From a virus, in IMG/VR virus record IMGVR_UViG_3300045952_000323, positions 1-46,649 of that record: a stretch of DNA of 46,649 bases; one strand, written 5' to 3'. Shown one piece after another: positions 17,561 to 24,857 of the stretch. Position numbers and translations under genes: made by a program. Numbering within the stretch: the first letter of the stretch is position 1; the number at the start of each line of letters is the position of its first letter. Below the pieces are notes generated by a model, which was not told the origin of the DNA, searched no databases, and saw only the letters and a list, made by a program, of their open reading frames with translations.

Positions 17561-17859
17561 TTCTTCTCCTCCAGCGTCAGCAGCAGAACTGCGTTGGTCG
17601 CCGCACTCACTCGGGAGATGGCATCGTAGATGTCCTCGGGCGGCTCTCCCAGACAGAGCTCATCAACGGCTGAGTTGCTCTTATCCACCAGCTGGATCTG
17701 CTCCTTGGTGAGCTGCCCCTCTGCCTTCATCGGGGTCAGGACTCGGAGAGCATTCGCATACGCCTTGCAGCTTGCCCCGAGCGCCAAGGTCGCTTTCGGC
17801 ACGAGCGAATGCTCGCACGCCGGCAGCAGCAAGAGCAGCAAAAGACTGAGCTTCTTCAT
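17557..17859 (-). CDS. Lipoprotein of the lysis cassette
   Basis: 100 aa. A type II signal peptide is clear: MKKLSLLLLLLLPAC with the lipidated cysteine at position 15. The mature part is short and helical with two further cysteines (C31, C69). The ATG overlaps the holin TGA (ATGA), so translation is coupled. Outer-membrane anchoring in a lysis cassette suggests an outer spanin-like or release role. Unlike most Rz1 proteins it is not proline-rich, so the spanin call stays open. Confidence 0.65.
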   Translation of the reverse strand: MKKLSLLLLLLLPACEHSLVPKATLALGASCKAYANALRVLTPMKAEGQLTKEQIQLVDKSNSAVDELCLGEPPEDIYDAISRVSAATNAVLLLTLEEKK

Positions 17860-18071
17860 TTATTTTGCTCCGGCTTATACGTGTTGGCCGGTGCATAGTA
17901 GGTCGTAAGCATGGCGAGAATCGCCGATATAATAACCTCCATCGGCGCCTCAATCGTGGAGGTGTCCAACCCTGCCTGCCAACAGGCCCACGAGATGATC
18001 TTCGCCAGGGCACTCCCCACCCCTGCTCCGATCCCAGCTGCTTGCGCTTTGGTAGCCGTCATCTCCGCCAT
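17856..18071 (-). CDS. Holin-like small membrane protein
   Basis: 71 aa. Residues about 10-33 (AAGIGAGVGSALAKIISWAC) and 43-60 (EVIISAILAMLTTYYAP) are hydrophobic helices, with a short polar tail YKPEQNK. This size and topology with two helices beside an endolysin gene fit a class II holin that permeabilises the inner membrane. AAGGTGA precedes ATG 18,071. Confidence 0.7.
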   Translation of the reverse strand: MAEMTATKAQAAGIGAGVGSALAKIISWACWQAGLDTSTIEAPMEVIISAILAMLTTYYAPANTYKPEQNK

Positions 18072-18317
18072 CTAGGTCACCTTTCCCATGTAAACTCCTG
18101 CCCCTGTCATTATCGAGCAACTTAACCCCGATGGAAACCTCTGCACCAGGATCACCGTCTGATCCTTCTCCCGATACCACAGCTCTCCCACCGAGGTATC
18201 CTTCAACTGGTGCTGTTGCACCACCTCCATTCCCCTTCCCTTCAGCAGTCTTTCCATCTCCCTAGAGGGAGAACAGTTGGTAACGGACCAGAGGACCGCT
18301 ACTGTCAGCTCAAGCAT
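18072..18317 (-). CDS. Small hypothetical protein, possibly exported
   Basis: 81 aa. The first 14 residues are hydrophobic (MLELTVAVLWSVTNC), which could be a weak signal or anchor. The rest is a mixed alpha/beta chain with MERLLKGRGMEVVQQHQLKD and a strand pair ELWYREKDQTVILVQRF. GGAGGG lies before ATG 18,317, and the gene stops directly before the holin. No family recognised. Confidence 0.55.
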   Translation of the reverse strand: MLELTVAVLWSVTNCSPSREMERLLKGRGMEVVQQHQLKDTSVGELWYREKDQTVILVQRFPSGLSCSIMTGAGVYMGKVT

Positions 18318-18328
18318 TTTTGGTACCC

Positions 18329-18365
18329 TCCGCCTAGCACTCGCCGAGCGCCGGAGGTGCTCAGG
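18329..18365 (-). repeat. Family A hairpin copy (after portal)
   Basis: Directly after the portal TAA, the transcribed strand reads CCTGAGCACCTCCGGCGCTC followed by GGCGAGTGCTAGG. It has the AGCAC/GTGCT outer arms and the GGCGCTCGG core shared with the other copies. It fills the 48-base gap before the next gene. Confidence 0.6.
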
Positions 18366-20273
18366 TTACGCTGCTGGCCCAACATTCCTACCTACCACTC
18401 CCAACGGTACCTCCCGTCTGTTCCCCACTGTCGGTAGCTCGGGCCCCGCACCTGCCATTGACATACCCGGAGCCATCGGAGGAGCCACCTGCACCTTAAA
18501 CCTGTTAATGTTCCTCAACCCTGCAAGCTGTGCAACCCACGAGAAAATCCCTGCGATATCATATTGCTGCCCAATTTGCGGGACAGATCCCGCGACCTGG
18601 AACATCTCTCGCCAGAGGGTCGCCTGTGCCAGTCTATCTATCGGCATCGTCCCATCGACTGGCACATAGTCGAACTCCCCAGCCAGCATCATCGGATTGA
18701 CCTGGATAAACTCCATATTCCGCCACTGGTCCCCAGCAATGAGGAGTTTCTGCTCTGCTCTGTAGAACTGCTGCGAGTTCGACAGCAAAGCTCCGCCCAG
18801 CGGGGCAAAACCCATTGCGGAGAAGTACTCCGTATTCGTCTTCATCCTGCCCGCTGCACCAGCTGTTGACGACCTGATCTCCGTAGCTGTCTTCCTTCCC
18901 CCTGGGTTCACCACCCCCATCGTATTGGCCGAAGCGCCAATGAGGCGTCCGCACAGATCCTCCAACAGTCTAAGGTCCTGGATATTCTGCTGCGTCACAT
19001 CCGCCACGGGCAGCTGCGCCAGTACCGTCCGCACGTCAGTCCCGGAATAGCTCGGGTTGAGCCGGAAGATCCTCCCTGGACCTTTCTTCTTAAAGTCCGG
19101 GGTCATCAACCTTGCCGTATCCGCAACGAACGTCCCGTTGAGGATAGCTCTCACGTTATAGAAATGCACATTGACGAGCCAGGTCATCAGATAGTTCAGC
19201 GGATCAAGCATCTCCAGCACGCCTCTCGAGGAGATGGAATACGGATCCACCTCGTACTCGAGAACCTCATAAGGGTAACGGTCGTGAATATGGCCAAAGG
19301 GCCGAGCCTCGATCAGCAGCTCGTCATTCCACCACGTAAATACCCATTTCTCCGGAGTCGTTGCTCCTGCCGAAAGTCCCCATTGCGCTGGGATAAGGTT
19401 CACGTAATATTCGTGGCACTCAATAAAACCTGGGCCCTCGGGCAGCACCCCAGATCCGAGGTTTAAATCCGGATATTCCTTCCCCGGCACCGAGCTCACG
19501 ATGCTCTCGCCGCCGAATGCTCTCGAGGTTCGCTTCTTTAACTCTTCGACGTTGAAGTACCTTCCTTCAGCTTCTCCAATAACGATATCGTTCCACGAGG
19601 GTCGTACGATCCGACCGCAGAATTCGCCCCGCTGGAGCTCGGACAGTGAGACCCTTGGATCTGGTCGAAAGTCTCGTGGATGAACGTTGAAGAGCCGATT
19701 TCCAGCGTACCCTGGTAGCGTCTCTCGAACGATGGCTCGCTCGGGTCGGGCTTTCTCGATGGGAACACCTTCCACCTCCACTGGCCGCTCTTCGTAGCGT
19801 GCAATAGTCTTGACCTCCTCGGCCCAATAATGACCCAATATTCCCCTTCCATAATAACCTACATCCATCAGCCAGCCCCAAAGCGGGAGGCTCCTCCCTC
19901 GGGCCATCTGATAATTAATCAGGGCCTCAACTGCCAGAACATTATCCTCCGGTCCCTCCGACAGCGACATATACTGGAAGATGGGAGAGCGGGAGAGGAA
20001 GACCGAGGTCCAATAGGTATGCGCTGTCAACAGCGTAGCCGTGGAGAACGGAATGTTAATCTGCACATATTCTATCTCCCCTGCCCGGCGTTCCGCTTTC
20101 GCTGCCGCGACTTTTTCCGTATCCGGACTGTATGCTCTATATAGCTTATCCGCCTCGAGCAGCCTATCTTCTATCTTCCCATGTCCCTCATCTGCCAGCT
20201 TCCTTCTCGAGGCGAGCGCCTCCACCACCTTCTGATGTTTCTCTCCTCCAAAGGGGATCTTGAGGGAGAACAT
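18366..20273 (-). CDS. Portal protein
   Basis: 635 aa from ATG 20,273; a TTG start 48 bases upstream is possible but lacks a ribosome site. The N-terminal half is helical with KLYRAYSPDTEK, then INIPFSTATLLTAHTYWTSV and SPIFQY, then LPLWGWLMDVGYYGRGILG. A conserved central WWNDELLIEARPFGHIHDRY precedes the region YSISSRGVLEMLDPLNYLMT. The C-terminal part contains TATEIRSS and an adaptor-facing helical tail. This order fits podovirus portal proteins that form the dodecameric DNA gate at the head vertex. The large terminase gene is directly upstream. Confidence 0.8.
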   Translation of the reverse strand: MFSLKIPFGGEKHQKVVEALASRRKLADEGHGKIEDRLLEADKLYRAYSPDTEKVAAAKAERRAGEIEYVQINIPFSTATLLTAHTYWTSVFLSRSPIFQYMSLSEGPEDNVLAVEALINYQMARGRSLPLWGWLMDVGYYGRGILGHYWAEEVKTIARYEERPVEVEGVPIEKARPERAIVRETLPGYAGNRLFNVHPRDFRPDPRVSLSELQRGEFCGRIVRPSWNDIVIGEAEGRYFNVEELKKRTSRAFGGESIVSSVPGKEYPDLNLGSGVLPEGPGFIECHEYYVNLIPAQWGLSAGATTPEKWVFTWWNDELLIEARPFGHIHDRYPYEVLEYEVDPYSISSRGVLEMLDPLNYLMTWLVNVHFYNVRAILNGTFVADTARLMTPDFKKKGPGRIFRLNPSYSGTDVRTVLAQLPVADVTQQNIQDLRLLEDLCGRLIGASANTMGVVNPGGRKTATEIRSSTAGAAGRMKTNTEYFSAMGFAPLGGALLSNSQQFYRAEQKLLIAGDQWRNMEFIQVNPMMLAGEFDYVPVDGTMPIDRLAQATLWREMFQVAGSVPQIGQQYDIAGIFSWVAQLAGLRNINRFKVQVAPPMAPGMSMAGAGPELPTVGNRREVPLGVVGRNVGPAA

Positions 20274-20278
20274 CTCTA

Positions 20279-20383
20279 TTATCCCAGCACGAGATGGAGA
20301 GCAACGCCGAGCGTCAAACAAGCAAAGATACTACCAAGGATTATCATACTCACCAAACTGAACGACTCGCCTCCAGGAGTCAC
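20279..20383 (-). CDS. Possible 34-aa single-membrane-helix peptide
   Basis: A GTG-started frame of 34 codons ends 5 bases before the portal ATG. Residues 12-33 (VSMIILGSIFACLTLGVALHLV) would form one membrane helix. A shorter start at GTG or ATG inside it is possible. No convincing ribosome site at the expected distance is visible. It could equally be a chance frame in the gap between terminase and portal. Confidence 0.3.
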   Translation of the reverse strand: MTPGGESFSLVSMIILGSIFACLTLGVALHLVLG

Positions 20384-20398
20384 AGGGTTCCACCGAGC

Positions 20399-20447
20399 AC
20401 CGCTCAACCGAGCGCCGCAACTCAACCTAGCGCCTGCGGCGCTCAGC
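20399..20447 (-). repeat. Family A hairpin copy, double (after TerL)
   Basis: Directly after the TerL TAA, AGCGCC (20,429-20,434) pairs with GGCGCT (20,438-20,443) around a 3-base loop. A second half unit, GCGGCGCTCGGTTGAG on the transcribed strand, follows, and a third weaker GGTGCTCGG comes after it. Confidence 0.75.
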
Positions 20448-22076
20448 TTACGGTGCAGTCTGAATGCCACTGGACCAGTCCATCTGATCGTGTTGGTAAA
20501 GCTGCAGCTTCCCATCCTCGTCCCACTCGACCCCTTTCCTGTAGTACTCCAGCCCTTCCTCCACGGCCATCGCCACCGCGTCCAGATCATCATCATGATC
20601 GACCAGAGGATATCGGGAGAATTGCGAAATCAGCTCCACCTGCGTCGCATGCATGTAGAAGGCGCCTTGTGATGCTACCTGCGCTAATGTCTGCACGATC
20701 CTGTGTCGCTTCTTCCTCATCTCCGTTACAGGGTTAATCGGCACGAAGACCCTAGTCTCCCGCATCTTCCGCTCGAGCAAATACTGTAGGGTCCTCTGAT
20801 AGTTGTTCGCCTCAACTCTACAGGAGGTGGGCTTCCACTTCTGTACCAGGTTAATGAAGGTGTTCTCCGTCCAATCTGGTTGGTGCCCGCGGTTCCTCTG
20901 GATCTCGAGCACGAAGAACATCCCGCGGTAGAGGCCCACCACGGCCAGTACCTCGAAGTCCTTCTTGGAGAACATCTCGGCGATCTGCCTACCCGATGGA
21001 GGCGGAACCGGATCAATCCCGATGAAGGTTACGAGCTGAGCCTGTGGATCTAGGTTATCCCAAAACCTCGCCCACGAAGGTTTGAAATCCATTAGCTCGT
21101 CTGCAATGATGGTAACTTCTTTCTCCCGCATCCAGAGCATCACCTGGCCTCTGGCAACGTGGGCTTGCTTCTCTGCCAGGAGTGTCTCTGTGGGGAACCT
21201 CGAGGGCCAGCTACTTTCCCCGTTGGGGAGAAAGCAACCGTAGGACCTATTTGCCCAGGTCGGATCCTTCTCGCACTGCGATACGAGGTCCCCATCAATG
21301 AACGGCGTTTGCGACAGCACCATCATAGCCTCGGGACATTCTGTCCTGGGCGCAAGGCTCTGGGCCAGCGCAGAGAAAAATCTTTCCTCCGTCCTCTCTC
21401 TCTGCTCATCTGATGCAGTGTTCTCCTCATCGCACGGATCATCTACTACAATCAGGTCAGGCCGGTAATCATCTATATTCAACCCTCGAGTTTGTCCAGT
21501 AATTCCCAGGGCAACTATAGCACAAGACTGCTGAAGTGCCCTCGAGTATATCTCAATCCACTCATCTGTCCACTTGCTCCCCGGTTCTACCCCATAGACC
21601 GAGCGCAGCAGTTCATTCTCCTCCACCTGCTTCTTAATCCACCTCACCGACTGAATACTATGCCGCTGCGAAACCGAGACAAAAATACAAGTTCTCGAGA
21701 TCCCGTACACGGCCCTCTTGAGGGTGAAGGTGCGTAAGCGGGTTGTCTTCGCTGACCCTCTGAACATTTTGAGGGCGACGAATTGGTACTTGTGCGACTC
21801 GAGGAGCCTCCAAACATCCTGGTCGAAGACCGGAAAGTCCTGTCTGAAGGTTTTGGGGAAGAAGGTGGTGCAGAATAGCTGCGGATTCAGGGCACACAGC
21901 TCGACCAGCTCCTCAACATCAACCTGGTTCGTCCGAGCCTCCCGAGCGTCAGGACCTGTGCTCAACCGAGCGCCCTCGGCGCTTGGCTTAGGTGCTGCCG
22001 AGAGGGCCTGTAGGACCGCCAGTCCTGGGTTTGTCCTCTGCCAGTACGATGAGGCTGAGCCCGGTGAATCCTGCAT
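20448..22076 (-). CDS. terL: Terminase large subunit
   Basis: 542 aa. ATPase part: Walker A-like FRGSAKTT (residues 105-112) and Walker B DLIVVDDPCDEE (about residues 205-216). The nuclease part has IGIDPVPPPS, VEANNYQRTL and the C-terminal acidic cluster DHDDDLDAVAMA, the RNase H-type metal site. It packages DNA into the prohead through the portal. The first 48 residues are unlike the rest because they span the end of the upstream gene and a family A hairpin. The true start may be a downstream TTG at about 21,968 or ATG 22,076; no good ribosome site decides this. Confidence 0.85.
   Translation of the reverse strand: MQDSPGSASSYWQRTNPGLAVLQALSAAPKPSAEGARLSTGPDAREARTNQVDVEELVELCALNPQLFCTTFFPKTFRQDFPVFDQDVWRLLESHKYQFVALKMFRGSAKTTRLRTFTLKRAVYGISRTCIFVSVSQRHSIQSVRWIKKQVEENELLRSVYGVEPGSKWTDEWIEIYSRALQQSCAIVALGITGQTRGLNIDDYRPDLIVVDDPCDEENTASDEQRERTEERFFSALAQSLAPRTECPEAMMVLSQTPFIDGDLVSQCEKDPTWANRSYGCFLPNGESSWPSRFPTETLLAEKQAHVARGQVMLWMREKEVTIIADELMDFKPSWARFWDNLDPQAQLVTFIGIDPVPPPSGRQIAEMFSKKDFEVLAVVGLYRGMFFVLEIQRNRGHQPDWTENTFINLVQKWKPTSCRVEANNYQRTLQYLLERKMRETRVFVPINPVTEMRKKRHRIVQTLAQVASQGAFYMHATQVELISQFSRYPLVDHDDDLDAVAMAVEEGLEYYRKGVEWDEDGKLQLYQHDQMDWSSGIQTAP
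21961..21990 (-). repeat. Family A hairpin copy inside the TerL 5' end
   Basis: AGCGCC (21,969-21,974) pairs with GGCGCT (21,978-21,983) around a 3-base loop, followed on the transcribed strand by CGGTTGAG. It begins at the TAA (21,988-21,990) of the PD-(D/E)XK-like gene but lies in frame within the TerL N-terminus, encoding SAEGARLST. Confidence 0.75.
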
Positions 22077-22443
22077 CTAGCGGGTTCCGCACAGCGATGG
22101 GGTCTTCCGGTAGCTGATCGAGCAGCTCTGCTGCTGGGTAGTAGGCAGAAATGATGAGGTCTCGAACTCGCGCAGCTGGCATTGCCTTGCGAAGCAGAGG
22201 TCCGTATACATGCCGCAGCTGCCACCACGACCTGAGACTGACATTGAGTTTGATCTCAACCAGGATAAGTGAATGCTGACAGAGGATGATTGCATCAGGA
22301 TGCAGAGCACCTGATTCTCCGTCAGCCATTTCGTATCTGAGTCTTGCATCATCTATCACCCTTTCCCCGAGACCTCGCTTGAGCCACCCTAGAATCTGCT
22401 CTTCATACAACCTCCCACGAATTCTCTTCGGCGCAGTTGGCAT
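21988..22443 (-). CDS. PD-(D/E)XK-like nuclease-type protein between TerS and TerL
   Basis: 151 aa from ATG 22,443; the frame is open further upstream inside terS, and no clear ribosome site fixes the start. A helix (RLYEEQILGWLKRGLGE) is followed by HPDAIILCQHSLILVEIKLN, a D...(V)E(I)K signature of the PD-(D/E)XK fold. Next comes SWWQLRHVYGPLLRKAM, then IISAYYP. That fits a small restriction-like core. Proteins with this WWQLR..YGP.LR pattern occur near phage terminases, but I know of no assigned function. A role in packaging-site cleavage or genome-end maturation is a guess. Confidence 0.6.
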   Translation of the reverse strand: MPTAPKRIRGRLYEEQILGWLKRGLGERVIDDARLRYEMADGESGALHPDAIILCQHSLILVEIKLNVSLRSWWQLRHVYGPLLRKAMPAARVRDLIISAYYPAAELLDQLPEDPIAVRNPLDAGFTGLSLIVLAEDKPRTGGPTGPLGST

Positions 22444-23023
22444 CTGCGGCCGGTGCTTCGAGCGCTGGAACTGGACCCGTTTGAGCTTCGTCAGCAGCAG
22501 GCTTTGATGGGACGTCACTGGCCTCGTAGCTGGTTCGCTGGAGTTCCCTTGCCCTGGCCAGCTGGTCTCCGTTGACGTGGACATGTAGATGCCGTTGCGG
22601 CTCCTCTCCTCGATGCTGACTGCCATAACCGATTGCTCCGAGCAACGTGGGTGCTGCTCCCAGTACAAATTTCTCCGATGCCTGCCCGCCTTTGAACCTC
22701 CTATCCATATCCTCCAGCATCCGATGGGTAACGCTGTATAGCCTCTCTTCCATCGCCCCTACGACTCTGGCCCTGTGGGCCTCTTGGTGCTGTCGGAGCT
22801 CCAGCTGAAACATGTCCGACCTGACCACCCTCTGAACCCAAACCGTGGTGTACCCGAGCGCTTGCGCTATCTCCGTGATGGGCTTGTGCGGATTGGCCAG
22901 GACATACGTCAGTATCTCGTGATGGCGCCGGCCGACCGAGGTGACCGATGTCACCGCCTTCTGCGAGGAAAGCGGTCTGCCCTCCGTCGCCGTTATGGGA
23001 ACTGCCTTCACTCCGGGTAGCAT
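22403..23023 (-). CDS. terS: Terminase small subunit
   Basis: 206 aa. The N-terminal region has RRHHEILTYVLANPHKPITE followed by IAQALGYTTVWVQRVVRSDMF, a helix-turn-helix for recognising the packaging site. A helical middle (about residues 75-140) fits oligomerisation, and the C-terminal 60 residues are P/A/E-rich and probably unstructured. An ideal GGAGGAAAGAG precedes ATG 23,023. Its 3' end overlaps the PD-(D/E)XK-like gene. The order TerS, nuclease-like, TerL supports the assignment. Confidence 0.75.
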   Translation of the reverse strand: MLPGVKAVPITATEGRPLSSQKAVTSVTSVGRRHHEILTYVLANPHKPITEIAQALGYTTVWVQRVVRSDMFQLELRQHQEAHRARVVGAMEERLYSVTHRMLEDMDRRFKGGQASEKFVLGAAPTLLGAIGYGSQHRGEEPQRHLHVHVNGDQLARARELQRTSYEASDVPSKPAADEAQTGPVPALEAPAADANCAEENSWEVV

Positions 23024-23043
23024 CTCTTTCCTCCGGCTTCCGC

Positions 23044-23475
23044 TTACCTCGTCTGCCGCCAGATGGACTTGTTCGCCTCTTCCAGGTTCCCGATATGCAC
23101 CGACATGTTCTTCGTCTGCTCCTGCAATCTTGCCGTATAATCCTCTAGCGAATTAACCGATCCTCCTAAAGCATTCGTCACCGCCGTTAATCCTGCAATA
23201 TCACGCCCCAGCCCTGCTACTTCAATCTGGTTCGCTTTCGATTGCGCCAGATATTCCACCACTCCTGCCAGCTTCACCAGCGTCGCTGCATCCGCCTTGT
23301 TATCTATATCCGCCCTCATGTTGAAAACGTACCAGGCGACAGTTCCGAGCTGAAAAATAAAGGCCAGCCAAACCGGGGCATTCCCGTTCAGCTTTCCCAG
23401 CAACCCCCTTCTCTCCTCCCCCATATATTCCTCCGACCTTCGTTGCCTTCTCTCTGGTCCGCGATAGGGAGGCAT
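23044..23475 (-). CDS. Membrane-anchored coiled-coil protein, first late gene
   Basis: 143 aa. A basic N-terminus (PYRGPERRQRRSEEYMGEERR) precedes one membrane helix at about residues 33-52 (APVWLAFIFQLGTVAWYVF). A long helical tail with heptad-like spacing follows (about residues 55-140). An N-in/C-out topology with a periplasmic coiled coil resembles an inner spanin (Rz-like), although the gene lies far from the endolysin. It is the first gene after the late promoter. The spanin idea is an inference from topology only. Confidence 0.6.
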   Translation of the reverse strand: MPPYRGPERRQRRSEEYMGEERRGLLGKLNGNAPVWLAFIFQLGTVAWYVFNMRADIDNKADAATLVKLAGVVEYLAQSKANQIEVAGLGRDIAGLTAVTNALGGSVNSLEDYTARLQEQTKNMSVHIGNLEEANKSIWRQTR

Positions 23476-23552
23476 CTAAGTTTCCGCAGAAAGGGTTGCG
23501 AAGCTTAGCTTTGCGTAGCAAGACGTAATCCCGAAAGAACCCCGTCCCGATT

Positions 23553-23581
23553 ATTATAAGAGAGGTCACGAGGCGGTGCAA
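23553..23581 (-). promoter_or_regulatory. Strong leftward sigma-70 promoter for the late operon
   Basis: On the minus strand TTGCAC (23,581-23,576) and TATAAT (23,558-23,553) are separated by exactly 17 bases. The predicted start, near 23,546, leaves about a 70-base leader before the first late gene at 23,475. The leader contains a short palindrome (AAGCTAAGCTT, on the minus strand) that could be an operator. Confidence 0.8.
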
Positions 23582-23694
23582 TAGGAAAATGAATTCGGGA
23601 ATACGCTAAGACCCAAAAACCTCCAAACTCCCCCGTGTGGCCACAGATGACGGACCGACCGCCCGCCTGGGGAGGATGCCCTGCCCGAGCGGAC

Positions 23695-23728
23695 AAAGGA
23701 AAGGCCGAGAACCTTTCGGCGCTCGGCC
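23695..23728 (-). terminator. Rho-independent terminator of the 169-aa leftward gene
   Basis: On the minus strand GGCCGAG (23,728-23,722) pairs with CTCGGCC (23,709-23,703) around a 12-base loop and is followed by TTTCCTTT. It ends the leftward transcript of the control-region gene before the late promoter. Confidence 0.65.
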
Positions 23729-23743
23729 CCGCCTTGCGGCAGA

Positions 23744-23760
23744 TGCGACAACTTGTCGCA
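23744..23760. promoter_or_regulatory. Operator-like palindrome TGCGACA-N3-TGTCGCA, copy 1
   Basis: Perfect 7+7 inverted repeat with spacer ACT, 2 bases past the stop of the 169-aa gene. The same palindrome recurs at 24,936-24,952. A 17-base dyad with a 3-base spacer is a plausible binding site for a dimeric regulator; here it could also assist termination. Confidence 0.55.
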
Positions 23761-23762
23761 GG

Positions 23763-24272
23763 TTACTCCGGGATCAGGGCTCCCAAGTCATCGCCGGTCT
23801 GGCCGCGAGCCTCGCGGATTGCGGCGACGGCCACGGTGATGTCAGGGCGCCGGCGGTACTTCGCGACCTCCTTGGCGTCGAGCCCGTTGATGTACGCCTC
23901 GACCTTCGCCCGCTCGCGAACCACGCCGGCCTTGGCGAATACTGCCATGGTGGCCTCGACCAGGATGGAGCGATCGATCTCGCGGCCGGCCGACCAGTCG
24001 CCGTTCACGAGCGGCGCGTTGCGGGCCTTGACCATCTCAACGGGATCGCCACCATCGGCGCCGATGCCAGAGATTTCGTCACCGAGCACCTGCCCAAGCC
24101 CGTGAAGCGCAAGATGGGTCACAATGGCCTTGGGGTAGTCGGAGAGGCTGAACACCAGGGTATCGTTGACGGTCGGATTGCCTTCGCTGTCCTTCTCGCC
24201 GAGGAACACCAGGGTAAGAGACCTGGCGTTGGCGTCGATCACCTTCGAGAGGCGACGGGTACGGGTTGCCAT
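23763..24272 (-). CDS. Control-region phage protein ending in LGALIPE
   Basis: 169 aa from ATG 24,272. A long frame extends upstream, but this start sits just after a sigma-70 promoter and an inverted repeat. The N-terminus is basic (MATRTRRLSKV). The middle has a FSLSDYPKAIVTHLALHGLG segment and a VLVEAT-type helix, and the C-terminal third (KVEAYINGLDAKEVAKYRRR, then PDITVAVAAIREAR) is helical. This order of blocks resembles a widespread phage protein of unknown function. It has its own promoter and terminator, separate from both main operons, and strongly G/C-ending codons. Its last residues, DDLGALIPE, resemble the tails of two early proteins. Confidence 0.65.
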   Translation of the reverse strand: MATRTRRLSKVIDANARSLTLVFLGEKDSEGNPTVNDTLVFSLSDYPKAIVTHLALHGLGQVLGDEISGIGADGGDPVEMVKARNAPLVNGDWSAGREIDRSILVEATMAVFAKAGVVRERAKVEAYINGLDAKEVAKYRRRPDITVAVAAIREARGQTGDDLGALIPE

Positions 24273-24290
24273 TTGGGTATTCCGATTTCG

Positions 24291-24311
24291 GATCGGACCC
24301 AATGTCCGATC
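24291..24311. promoter_or_regulatory. Inverted repeat operator candidate GATCGGAC-N5-GTCCGATC
   Basis: Perfect 8+8 inverted repeat with a 5-base spacer in the leader of the 169-aa gene, 19 bases upstream of its ATG and 10 bases after the -10 box. A repressor bound here would block transcription. The half-site ATCGGAC also follows the moron promoter at 29,658. Confidence 0.6.
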
Positions 24312-24320
24312 ACCATCGGG

Positions 24321-24349
24321 ACCATACGATAAGCGAGATGTCGTGTCAA
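24321..24349 (-). promoter_or_regulatory. Leftward sigma-70 promoter of the 169-aa gene
   Basis: On the minus strand TTGACA (24,349-24,344) and TATGGT (24,326-24,321) are spaced by 17 bases. The -35 box is perfect. The inverted repeat at 24,291-24,311 lies just downstream. Confidence 0.75.
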
Positions 24350-24352
24350 GAA

Positions 24353-24502
24353 TTATTTTCGGGATGGAGCTAGGTTCTGTCTCACGCGCGCGTTCTTCTT
24401 CTTGGGGCCGGGATCGGGTCGAATGGCGATTGCCGGGCCACCGGGCACCGTGGACGCGATCGGCCGGGTTCCGGCCACCACCATGCCCATCGGCGCCGAC
24501 AT
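24353..24502 (-). CDS. Possible small basic protein (uncertain strand)
   Basis: Minus-strand frame of 49 codons, ending 4 bases before the -35 box of the 169-aa gene. The product is P/G/A-rich with a basic end (PGPKKKNARVRQNLAPSRK). No good ribosome site is visible. The plus-strand frame over the same stretch (from about 24,402) is equally G/C-rich at third positions but runs on into low-complexity sequence. I favour neither strongly. Confidence 0.25.
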   Translation of the reverse strand: MSAPMGMVVAGTRPIASTVPGGPAIAIRPDPGPKKKNARVRQNLAPSRK

Positions 24503-24628
24503 CGCCCACGGCCACGTATGGCCCGGCAAACGATACGTGGTCTTTTCCGCACCTCCCTCCCCATCCCCAAAACAACAACAAAGCTACTTCCCCACCTCTA
24601 AAACAACAATAAACCTACCGAAATGTAG

Positions 24629-24664
24629 AATACGTGATGTTGCAGCTATGTCGAACCACGCATT
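24629..24664. repeat. Family B hairpin copy 2
   Basis: AATACGTG (24,629-24,636) pairs with CACGCATT (24,657-24,664), with one A/C mismatch on this strand and a wobble on the other. The right part reads GTCGAACCACGCATTG, as in copy 1. It borders the left array of phased repeats. Confidence 0.7.
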
Positions 24665-24676
24665 GCCGCATATCGT

Positions 24677-24715
24677 GTTACCCTAATATCCCCTATGGTT
24701 ACCCTAATATCCCCT
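24677..24715 (+). repeat. Left phased array (two 18-bp direct repeats)
   Basis: GTTACCCTAATATCCCCT occurs at 24,677-24,694 and 24,698-24,715, a 21-bp period equal to two helical turns. CCCT occurs at 24,681, 24,691, 24,702 and 24,712, i.e. every 10-11 bases, so all motifs face the same side of the helix. It is inverted relative to the AGGG array at 24,858-24,930. Confidence 0.8.
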
Positions 24716-24741
24716 CTGTTCCTATGATTTTCCATTTTACG

Positions 24742-24830
24742 CCCCCCTCACCCCCCGGACCTTACCCCCCCTTACCTTAAAAAAAAAATTATACATATAG
24801 GTATTGTAAGATAGGGTGAGATAAGGTCCG
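24742..24830. other. Candidate origin core: C-runs, A-tract and 9-bp inverted repeat
   Basis: Between the two phased arrays lie runs of 6-7 cytosines (24,742-24,771), an uninterrupted A tract followed by ATTATACATATAG (24,779-24,800), and the 9-base inverted repeat CGGACCTTA (24,756-24,764)/TAAGGTCCG (24,822-24,830). An A/T-rich tract bordered by repeats would suit DNA unwinding. No gene is visible here. An early rightward promoter may also lie here, but I could not define one. Confidence 0.5.
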
Positions 24831-24857
24831 AGATGGGGACCCAAAATCGATCGACAT

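Noticed and set aside
23505-23696. Minus-strand 63-aa frame upstream of the first late gene
   Set aside because: It covers the late promoter and has no ribosome site.
24402-24686. Plus-strand frame of 94 aa in the control region
   Set aside because: No ribosome site. It runs from G/C-rich sequence into low-complexity PPSPSPKQQQ-like sequence and through the repeat arrays.
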